Origin: Marthasterias glacialis
Taxonomy: Eukaryota > Echinodermata > Asteroidea > Forcipulatida > Asteriidae
Direction: 5' to 3'
Assembly: GCA_911728455.2 (NCBI GenBank)
Contig: OU452228.1
Coordinates: 3,100,001-3,164,000, forward strand
Length of the DNA: 64,000 bases
In this document: positions 48,401 to 60,400 of the stretch, in pieces
Layout: each line of letters starts with the position of its first letter
How positions within the stretch are numbered: position 1 is the stretch's first letter
The notes under the pieces: generated by a model
What the model was told of the DNA's origin: nothing
Databases searched by the model: none
Seen by the model: only the letters and a program-made list of their open reading frames with translations
Made by a program: the position numbers and the translations under genes

Positions 48401-51400
48401 AAGCAGAAAATTGTGCTTAACTTTTTTCTGTTTAGCAAAAGTTAGCAAGAAACCTGTTCCAAGTGTATGTGGAATGGCTGGTAACCTAAGTTATTCTGGT
48501 AAGCATAATTTGTTTTGTGCTTAATCAGCTTTATGAAATTGGGCCATGGTTTAGTCATACAGTCTTATAAAATTATTTCTCAATCCAGTGTAAATATTTT
48601 CTTAAAATTTGAGTTCTAAAAAAGAGCAATTAACACCATACACCTGCAGTTGTAAACCATCACTTTTCTTAGGACCGTTGTCCCATATTGTATTTGGGCC
48701 TCCATTGCCCTCTATTGGTTTCTATATTTCAGAACCTCTTTTTGAAAGATCGCTGACAAGGAAGAATGGTTGGTCAAGCACTTATTGTACATGTTTTATT
48801 CCTTATGCAAAATGCCTGTGAGTACATTCACATGCAAGCCCTCACAATCTTGTTCCATGGGGACTTGCACAAGTTCTACAATATAAGAGAACCAGAAACA
48901 CTGGGGAGCAGGTGAATGCCCCACAAGAATGGTGTTTGGGGATTTCTCTTTTGTTCTAAAAGCCCAACAATGTAACTGGGGTACATACAACCAAAACAGG
49001 GATAACCCTAAACAGTGTTGAAAAGCAGATCATTGTTTCAGATTGCAGTTCAAGTTTCCATTAGCGATGTACCGGCATCAGGGAGCCTGCTCTAATTTGT
49101 GGGTTTTTATGCCTTCATGAAAGTTGATTCCATCTATGTTACATTGTTCCCCTGAGGACTATTTTTCTTCTCCTAACCCCACCCCTTGCACCATTCTTGT
49201 GGTATGATGGTAAGATCAAAGAATATTTTGTGGTAAACACACCCTGCCGTTGGAATGTGCTGCTGGTTATTGCACAAACGATCCCTCTGTGCTTTGATGA
49301 ATGTTGTGTCTGAGAGGCAGACACTGTCAGGCTTGTCATATTTCAAGAAAAATAACGCTGTTTCCGCCTTGTGTTTTACTGTGAATGGCTGGTCACTCAT
49401 GCCTGAAGCATCATGACTGGAACAACTCACAGCTGGTTGAATCTGGCAGAAAACATACTGCATTATCAATTGCGTGAATCAATTCATTTTGAGGTGGCAG
49501 TTGTTGACAAAGTTTATGACAGTTGTTGACTGAGTCGGTACAATATTTCAAGAAACAGACAGTCAAACTATTGTGCAATAAGCTAACCAAAACAGTTAGC
49601 ATTGCGATAAAGACTATTGAAAGTGGGAGTGGAATTGATTTTGTAAACAATGTTGTGATTCTCCCTTGAGTAAATCTGTTTTACACAATATGACGGTGTA
49701 ATTCATGTATTGTTTCTCTCCGTTTGTTTCAGTCTGTCAATTCAGGAAAGGAAAAAAGAGGAGGAACGTAGACTTAAAAACGTAAGTGATCCCTAAAGTC
49801 TGTTTAAAAATAGAATAATCCCACCCATGTGCGAGGGATATGGGGAGGGATATGGGGCGGGGGATACAGGAAGGATGTTTTTACTTCTTAAATAAGTTTG
49901 AGATTAAGGACATTATGTTTTGCAGATTTTGTTTTAAATTCATAAAGGGCAATTTTGTTAAATTCCTAAAGGACAATGTTTTAATTTATTATTAAATACT
50001 CGCGTCAAAACAACTATTAAAAGGGAACCTTTCATATATACACTTTTACATGGACCTTTTTTTTCTTGCTGTGGTTTGTACCGGAGGGTAAACTGTAAGT
50101 AGTGAATACAAGAAGTCAGAACAGCCCTATGATGTCCCCTATCCGGTCACTCCCTTGCAGGGATGAGCTACATTACCATATCAAGATCCTGTTGATACTC
50201 GGGTCTCCCTCTTTCTCTCCGATCACATCTCATCTTGTTGACAGACAGTGATAACCCTGGCAGAACTGTTTGTCACATGGGCTACCTGTGGGAATAAGGC
50301 AATTCAGACAAAAATAGACCCTCCCTGCAGAATTTGTGTTGTTGCCAGGTGGTGGGAGCATAAGACTTTGTGTGGATGCTTTACAGTTGCGGAGGTGTTG
50401 AAATCTTTCATGCTGTAGGGGTGACTTTATTTCAAAGCTGGTTTAAGAGGAAAATCCTAGTGGGATAATACATGTAGGTATAGCTTACAGAGGTGAAGTT
50501 GGAGACCTTTCAGCACAGTGTACAGAAAGGAATCTGCACAAATTTCAGATGCTTGTCTTTTCTGTAATTAACCAATTTGAAAACAAGTGTACAGTGTTTT
50601 TCTATCTTCAGGTTTAGAATGAATTGTCAGCAGTTGTGGCACATTTCTCAAATGCATACTTTTTATATTTGTAATCTTTAGAGATATTGTAGTGATAATG
50701 ACCAGGGCCCAATGTCACAGAGCTGCTTAAGCCCCAGAAGTTGCTAAGCACAACCAAGTTATGCCTACCGGAATAAGATCCAGCCAAAATACCATGTCAC
50801 ATGCACCATCTTTGACTGGTATCTTGCTTATTTTTGCTTTGCGCAAAATTGTTGAAATTGTCTTTCTCCATACACCCAGCGAAAATGCCTTTGCTACAAT
50901 CCTGCTACCACCATCCTTGTAATGTTCCATGTATGCTGCATATCGCTATCATAAATAAAGATAATCCTCCCAAAAGGGATCTGAGTATTTTCCCCTTCAG
51001 CCGTTAAAAAGTTCCATTGGGTCTTGCCTGTAAGAGTAAGACCCAGTTCATACTTCACACGAATGCAAAGGTGAAGCGAATTTGACATCACTCTCCTAAA
51101 TTCGCAGCGAATTTTACAAAAAGTTGAACATATTTTAACTGGGGCGAATTGTTCGTCGCGAATTTGTGACGTCAAATTCGCTTCGCCTTCGCATTTGCGT
51201 GAAGTATGAACCAGGCTTAAGTGGGAAAAAATAAAAAGGACTGTTGAATGGCATTTTGAAGTTCATGTTGTTCATATCAACAGGCATGTGTACTGCATTT
51301 ATTTACATGTACATGACAGCATAGCTGTAGTGGCTTTTGCTCTACAAATATTTGTAACGATTATCTTTTTGTTTGATAGGTCTGTATAACGATATTCTGG

Positions 51401-54400
51401 TTGGGTCGTACTGCCAGTCATCTGGACTCTTACACTGGACCTCAACTCAGCCTTGACGCATTTGCACCACTAGTCCACGGCTCATTCTCATTAGTCAAGG
51501 TACATTCAGGACATCACTATTTTCTTCAAAATGCAGTCTACACCATTGCTTAGTGTTTTTTAAGATCTTAGAGAAAATCGCAGATTTGGCTGAAATGGTT
51601 TGCAAAAGTATGGTTTGCAATCTGAAGGCAGTCTGTAAACTCCTTAGTACTTTGAACGTTGGGGAAAATCATGGCTGTAATTTTTCTGATGATTCAGTAA
51701 ACAATTTTGGCTAACTATTACCAATGTTTAAATTATTTCTACAGGGTTTATCACCAGACAACGCCAGCAGCGGCGTATCCTCCTGGGCAAGTGGTGGTAG
51801 CGGCAACAACCGCCATTCAAGTCTCGGCTACAACGACGACGTCTTTACCTCAGATGGCATCGACCTAACATCTGTCGCCCCAGAAACGTACTCCGAACCC
51901 CAATGGAAGAGAGACCTTAAGCAAGAATTGAACAGTGCTGTACCAGGATTGTCAAACTTCACCCATCAACCAAACAGTAAGCCCGTCTTGAGGATGGAAA
52001 AATCCAGAGGCAGACCCCCGCCTGTCGCTGCCAAACCTCTCCACACTCGGAGTAAGAGCATGCCAGAGAGGTCAAATCTTGAGAGACAGAACTCTGTTGA
52101 AGATGACGACTCACAGTCATTTCGTAGTGGATCATCAGGTGACCCGATGAGTCCGACGACATATGATGAGTTTGTTAAGAGCAAAGGGATGTTGCAGGAT
52201 GACCAGGAAGTCTGGATGTCGGTGAGTAGGAAAGAAAGATTATTAAGTCCTGAAGTGGTACTTTGATCAAGTTTTCAAACTGATAACTTTTTGGTTACAA
52301 ATAAACTCTCAGCACAGTAATAAAATAACAATACTTGTTGACAAGTGCATGTAAGAAATTGGAAATTTTTCAAGCGTCTGGTGACAGCAAATGTACTGAG
52401 TGTATATCTTGGTATGCATTTTCATTTTACACATATCATATTTCATTTGATTGAAAAAACTTGAATAAGTCTGCTACTATCTGATTTTTTAATGTCTCCC
52501 ATTAAATCAACCATTAATATTAACAAACATCAATAGTACAGATTTTGAATGTGCACGCTCTATTTGTTTAAAATGCAGATCGAATTATGGGATACTTTTA
52601 GGTGGCAATATGGCAGCAGTCTTGCGGGACACAAAATGCAGTATGGCAGTTTGAAAATAATGGTTGTGGTGCTGAATCTGAAATCTGTTTCAGAACTAAA
52701 ATTCAGAAGATTATTGTAGTTCTGAAAATAGAATCAATGCAATTTGAAACTACTGCATTGTTTTCAAAGTTCACAAATGTACATATAGCTATAAGGGTTA
52801 AAGTGTAGAGGGAAAAAAAGATCCAATGTGTTTGCTGCCCCCAGGTGTCAGAAAAGTTTCCCATCGAAACACAGCTCATCCACTTTTAGAAGATTTGAGC
52901 ATGTTTTACCAATTTTCACTTACGTTTCTTTTTTTCTCTCAGTTTTACATATAAGGGAATGTCTCTCTTCATTGTTTTCTTTGCCATAATTTGTGAATTT
53001 GTACATGTACATGTTGTTGTTGTGAGCATGCTTAAATTCCCCATTTCTTTATGTGTGTGTGTCCTACTAAGATGGCCGACGCTGCAACGTCCATAACTTC
53101 TGTACAGAAGGTGAGTTGAAGCTCTCCTCATGGGATGGTATCATGGTACATTAACAATTAATCCATCATTTATTAATCTCAACCAATACCATGCTTCAAA
53201 TTGTCAGATACTCAGGCCATGTCCAAATTGGTGGCAGCGGCTACGGCAGCGGCTGTTGCTAAGGGTGTTGCTATGGCCATCCTATGCTTTAATGCATGTC
53301 CACTTTACGATCAAGCCGCAGCCATTAATGTGGACACGGTCTTAATCAAGTTGGCGATCTTAAAATCAAGTCGTGCATTGGGGACTTCAGGAAACTTTTT
53401 AAAATAATTATTGGGGTATTGTACATCATATACAGTCATAAAAGGTGGCCCAGTTTTGTAGAGCTGTTTTTCAATTGTACACACATTCCCAAAGACACAA
53501 CAGAAATTGTGCTCAACTCAGGGTTCTCCCCATGCATGAACGCATGGTTGATACGCAAAAAAAAAAAATTATATATTTTTTTTTTAGATTTTAATATCAA
53601 ATTCACAAAAATACATAAAACCATTTTAAATGCTCCAGATTGCACAGTAGAGCTTTTCAAACCAAACTTAAACATTAAATAAAAACATTCCAAGGACCTG
53701 CTACCAATTCAGCGTGCTTCGGCCACACTTTCAAAATTTGGGTCCAGAATGCCCCCCAGTTTTGGAAAATCCTGGGGAGAACCCTGGCTCAACTGACACA
53801 AAATTGGTGTGGCTAACATCAAGGTGCCTTTAGTTTCAGGGCTGAAAATGTCCACTGGACCACTCCAGTAGCTTTAACATGGGTGCAAGTAACCTCTCAA
53901 CCAAACAAGTCCATCAGTCTAGTCATTTTGTCCAAACATTTACAAACAAGCAAGTCTTGTAAAAGTATTTCCAGCCCCATGAATGTTCTGAGATAAAGCC
54001 TGGGGGTCCTCTTGAAATTCAAACCAGAAGTTACCCATGAATTGTGGCCTGGTAGTGATCAGCAGCTTTATGAAAACACCCAAGTTTCATTTTTGTACCT
54101 CTGCCTTACATAAAAAGGTACATGCACTTAAATCTTGAAAGTCTGATTTTCTCATGTCCATAAATGATATTAGTCAAAGTATAGGACAATACTGCAATAA
54201 ACCAACAATGGAGTCAGTAATGTTTCATAACAATACTCATCATAGTCATAATCATCTAGAGTTGTACCAGGTGAACAGCTACACAACTGCTGTGTGTACA
54301 CAACTGCTTAATAAAGAACTGACTAACCAATAACCAGTTTCAATTTGACGACATCATATGCTTTAACTTTAATTAATTACTGCTTACAATATTGTAACAC

Positions 54401-57400
54401 AAGAGTAAAGTTTCAAATGCAGACAGTTACTGCTGTAACGGTCCATAAGTGCCTGTGCAAGATCATGTTACAATGCTTAGATCAATGACTGTAGATTGAC
54501 TTACTACTAGGAAAACTAGTACAATACTAATAGTATATTAGAAATACCAACGCTTTTTCTTTGCATGACAACTACTGGTAAAAATGGTAAAATAGATGGT
54601 AGATAATGCTGTTATTATACAGTGAATACCAACAAGTTCATTTAATGGATAAAACGTAATAGTTGTGCAGATAGTTGAGGTTGTACAGTAGATCTACATG
54701 TACAAATCACTTAAGTCTCTATGTTTTTGTTTGACCTGTCTATTTAGAATAGATGGGTTGCAATAAACGCCATCTTTGATGACAATTTCTATTCTATTTT
54801 TGCCTGTAGCCACGTCAAGCTCTTTAAGTTTCAACGCAGCTTACCAACCAATCATGAAAGGAGTTTATAAAATGTAGGTGTGCTGCCTGCAGAAGTTACA
54901 CGTAATGCACAGTTGTGCGCTCAAAAATTGGCAGTCTTTGTCATCTAAGATGGCTGATTTTCTCCATTGTTGACGTCAAATGCAATCCATCTATACATAC
55001 ATTGTACAAGTACCTCAAGAATATATCTAGCTATTCTAATGTATAAACCTTTCACTGACATCACATGCGACTACTGTCTGCCAATTTTGTCTGCCCATGG
55101 TCTGCAATTTTGGGAGTGAAATTGCACGTAAAGATAAAGGTGCGCATATTGCCTAAAATGAGCAATGCACAGTAAACAGGAGTTGACTCCAAAAATGACG
55201 CCACCAAGATTTGTTGTTGGGTGATGGCATTAGGTGGATTTGGTCAATAGAAAGATGAATTGAAGTCTTTGTTTAAAATGATTTAAGACGCTATTTCTGT
55301 GATGATCAATTCCATCTCTTTGACTTCAAGGAAATTATGAAGTTATTTGTAACTACCACTGGTCTTAGTGATTTACAATAGAAGGAGGCTGTTTTTATTG
55401 ATTGCCCATAAAACTTTTGAATTTGGACAGACCAGACAATACGAGTTTGCAGCATTCACTTCTTTATTTGCTCAAGAAAGTTTAAACAAAGTTCATTGCA
55501 ACAGTCTTCACTGTTTTTGTTTTTCATTCTTTGATTTTAAAAAGTATCAACAGCAAGTGGTCCTGTGCAATGAATTGGATGACCTGTTAGCAATGCTTAG
55601 GGTTCATGACCTCATTGTGTCAACACAAATTCTGCAGCGTGAGAAAGCCTTGGTTCTTGTCAAATGCTTCCTGAGAAAAAGACTATTCATGAAACCTCTT
55701 TCTAGTGAGTCACCTGCGAAATCAAGCGGTGTAAGGTTGTGTAAAGATTTTAGCTGGAAGTGTACAAAAGGGCCCACGGCTAACATCACTTACTCATGCA
55801 TAACGTGGGCTGTTCACAGAACTCTAATGTCATCAACGGCGGGCCTAGCATCTTTTATCCAATAAGTAGAGTGCCGCTTTAATATTAACGCAATTAGTCA
55901 ATCCCAAGTTATTGGATTATATCATAACTTGGAGATTAAGTTAACATGCGTCATTGAACATTGGGATTAGTATGTGCACATGTCTACAGAGATGTGTGAA
56001 AAGGGAAATGAGCTGCAAAGATATCAAGGTGAAAACAAAATCAAATTATATGGAAGTGACGCTGTGTACAAGTTTGCATCAAATCTTTTGATAGAGGGAG
56101 CATTGAATCAAGCAAAGGATTGAAAGAGTATGTGATTGGTAATTTTCCCCAAATTTAGAGGGTGAGCTATCATAAAATAATTATTTGAATGAAAGATAGC
56201 ATAGCAAGAGTAAAAACCAATTTGACTCCATGGGTTTGAAATTAATGTTGAGTCGGCTTAGAATCAGAAATAAACCACACTTTTTTTCACTAAGTACATG
56301 CACATGTACACATGTATGTTATTTATTTTTATCTCCCATGCCAGTGAAATAATGACTTAGACTGAAACATGCCTTGGTTGGTTCTTGTCAGTTTTAATGA
56401 GGGATCAGGTTGGTTCCGTGGTTTCTTTCCCTGCCTTTCACCTCTGTGGACACCGGTTTGAATCCCACCTCAGACCGGAGCCTTACATATGGATTGGGTT
56501 TTCAGTCCCTACCTGATTGTGTGGGTTTTTCCCCATCGGGGTTTTCCTACCACACTGAACATTAGCGCTAATGGTTCTTTTGGATGTGTAATAAAATAAA
56601 TAAAATTGTAAAGCAAAATTTGGGACTTGTGTTCACATAAAAAAAAAACCTATCCAAAATGCTCTTTTTTTAACCCTCACATGTACATACATGTACATGT
56701 ATACTCATACATCCTTCAGCTGATAGACCATCTGAAACCATTCAAAAATGTATTCCTCACACTTGCCCATACATGTAGCTTTGTACAAACTCAACAGTGA
56801 AGTGTGTAAATGGTTTTGGATGGTGAAAGAGTGGGCTCCAAAATCTACCAGATATTAGGAGGGTTTTCATTAAATAAACTTCATAAACTTGTTCTAGTTT
56901 ACTATACTGCAAAGGTGTAGCCTCCAAGCTACGCTGAATATTGATTGAGTTTTCCAGTTATTGCCTTTGGCTTGTTAGCCAAGGAGAATCACCAGCCACT
57001 TCAGTCTTGACTTGTTTTCAGGGCCCAGAGGTCTAGTAAAAAGAATGCACTCTCCAGAATGAGATGTATACATGTCAGACTAAAGTGTTATTGATCATAA
57101 ATCTAAACATTCTGAGAATTGATGTTTCTACCCAGGAACATTTTGATAATCCCCATTCACCACTTATTAGAATGTGCGTGCTCTGGGAAGATCTTGGTTG
57201 CTAACAGGTACATTTGCCAATAAAACAAGCACCTGTAGTTATTTCTCAACAGTGTATGAAAATGTTTCTCAAACTGCTTTCTTGTACATCTCTCATGATT
57301 GAAGTGTTTCTGTTTATTGAAATACATACTAGTGCATGTAAAGCTTGTCTGTAATTTGTACTTTGTCTGCACATAAAAGATAACTTTTAAGACCTACGTG

Positions 57401-60400
57401 TACATGTACGTGTACAGTAGGTCTTGTCAGAATCAATAATCTTTGGCTACGGATGCGGCTGCCGGCTGTGCAGGATGTGTTGAAGGAAGTGCATGGGCAG
57501 GTTGATGTACATGTACAGTGATAAAGCCGCAGCCGAAGTTAGCAAAGTTTTACAATGCCCAGATAGAAACTTCAACTTATACTTGTACATGTAGTACATT
57601 AATTACAAAATCATGATCTCATTATGGTGGAGGGTTAACTACATTGTAATTGATAACTTAACATTTTGTTGACTTGTTCTTGAAGTTTGACATAAACTGT
57701 ACTTCATCCATTTCAGGTTTGTGTGATCTTTAAAAAACCTTTTCTTTCTTCAAACTAATTGGGCATCTGTACTTTTGTGTACTGATCCTGTATTAAAGAG
57801 ACGTGATTAAAACAGGTATCCTGATATTGGTGTATTTCTAGTATTAAGACTGTGATAACATTTATTGAAACATTTGGTGTAACTGTTTTTGTTGAAAGAA
57901 TTTATTTACATATTTTTGAAACAAAGTCCTGACAGGGATTTCTGTTTGGTGAGACGTGCATGAAAATAGTTTGTTCAGACTTACATTTGAACTTACAATG
58001 TACATGTTATGTATTTTTTGGTTTCCTCATGAAGTTGACAAATTATCCAACATTTCCTTGTCTGCTGACCATCTTGACAGACTGCCAATAAATGAAACTT
58101 GCACGGGAATCCTGCTGAGAAAGCCTGCTATGTGTAATGAGTCCATTGCAACTTGATGCATTGTGCAATTAAGCTCAGAGCAAATAAAGTTATTGTTGAG
58201 AACCAGTTTCAGGAAATTGACAAGAGGTGAAGATTGCAAAGTACCACTACCACCAGATACATGTAAACTACGATTGTCTTTCAGTCTTCCGTATTCTTCC
58301 ATTAGAAGATTATGGTCATTATTTCATTGAACTTCAATGTACATGTAATGTATAATACATATAGACCACAAGCACTGAAACATAAATGTAAGAAGTTTCT
58401 TGCCAGTGTTTGTCGTTAAAGGTGCATGAATGCAGACAAACACTCATTGAATACAATTTACCACATCACTAAAATGTGCAAGAATAACCAAGTGACCAAA
58501 AGCTTTTATAAAGAAATGGAAGCTTTCTGTTTTGTACGTTATGTACTACAAGTGTAAAGTTTACAAACTCATACTTTCAAGTAGAAGGTTTGCATTAACA
58601 CCATGTTAGCGTAAACCTTGCTAGATTGTATTCCCATCATGCAAAATTTCAAATCCTACTTGAGTACATACTCCAAAGTACATAGTACAAGTACATTCAA
58701 CTTTTTCAACGTGAATCCAGAAATTGTGTGAATTGACGCTGCAGTTGCCCTACATCTATAGCTACATACAGTGAATATTTGTTTTAACTCTTTAAAGTTA
58801 ATCTTTAAAACACTCAAGTGTCCAGAAATGGAAGAACCAGGAAATGGGGACTAGAAACCTACATGAAGTGCTACTTCATTTAGATATTTGATTGCAGAAC
58901 AAATTTGATTAAATAACCCCAACCCAAAAGTGACTATGCAAAAAAAACCCCTCAATTTTGCAATTTAGTGTGCACCAGTTTGTTTTATATGTAGGCCTAC
59001 AGTTGTTACCATTGTGCATTGTTTATTTTGTTAGCCCTATTAGTTGACATTTTTAGAAGTTCAATTAATACACCTGAGTGCTATATAAATTAAATAGATC
59101 AACAAAGCTGTACTTAGTATAAAGTAGGTGTATTTATTGCACAGTACATTTTTTTTTTACATTGGTATGATCAATTTATTGTTTAAAATTGAAGAACTAA
59201 ACTTAACTAAGAATTCAGAGACCATAGTAGGTGTTCTAAAGGTAAGTAGTTGACTTATCTCATGTTTTGTGTTTCTTTCCCTCTGTCTTTGCTTTTCATT
59301 CCATTGTTAACATCTAACCCATCAATCCACCCTTGCTGATGTTCACATACATGAACCTAAATTGGTCATATCTGGGAGAAGTATACAATATAGACCCTGT
59401 GCATTTGCCTAACTCAATTAAATGCACAACCTGTAAGTGGTTTCAACTGGGCATGCATTGATTAAAATGTACACAGAGACAATACACACCACAGTAATTT
59501 TGATCCCCAATGGTCTTGTCTTGTCTTGTCTTGATATATACTGCACCAACTGCAACCCCTTCTCAGGGGTCACACGGGCAGGGTTGGTTGTGTGCATGGA
59601 TAATTACGGCTTAATGTCCCATCCGAAGGACGAAGCAATAATGGTTAAGTGTCTTGCTTAAGGACACAAGTGTCAAGACCGGGACTTGAACCCACACTCT
59701 GCTGATCAAAACACTAGAGCTTGAGTCCGGTGCCCTTAACCGCTCGGCCATGACATGCACGTAATTCCAAGGGGTCTAGATACCGGTACATGTTAGTGGA
59801 GAGTTCTCTGGTAAAAGTTAGAAACCTTTACCCCTTATGTCTTTCTGTAGAGTCTGGATTCCTGGAAGTCACGTCGTCGGCGTGCTACTCACTCTGTCCT
59901 TGAGAGGAAGGCATCCCGTGAAGAGGTTGAACTGACCGAGCAGTCCAGACAGAGGAGACGAAGCAAGACGTACTCGGAGATGATGGAAGAAAAGTAAGTG
60001 TGCTTGTGGTGGCAGATGGTGTGATGGATCTACTCTAGAACATCTCAAAATATGCAGCAGAAACTGCTGTTGTTAATAAATTGGTGCAAATAATTGTTCA
60101 AACTTTAATCAACTCAGCAATATCCTGCGGGTAAGTTTGATTTATTCCACCATAGGTGAGTGTGAACTCATTCTACCAGAAACATTACCCATCACATGGA
60201 AGTGGTTCCAGGGGTTTCCACAAGCCCACAGGAAATGCATTGGCCAGTTTTTTAGACTGATTGAGGATTTCTGCAAACTGGACTTTTAGTTCGTAGTACA
60301 GGGGTGGATTTCACAAAGCGCTAGGACTAGTCTTACCTTGAGTTAGGAAGAGTAACTAGTCCTAACTAATAAGACTAGTCATAAGTTAGGGCTAGTCATA

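Noticed and set aside
55368-55865. 165-codon frame on the plus strand in intron 8
   Set aside because: No recognisable domain and no flanking signals; considered chance, though long for this base composition.
59700-59765. tRNA-Leu gene on the minus strand
   Set aside because: A and B boxes are present but a SINE body and CAAGA tail follow, and there is no terminator directly after the tRNA-like part.
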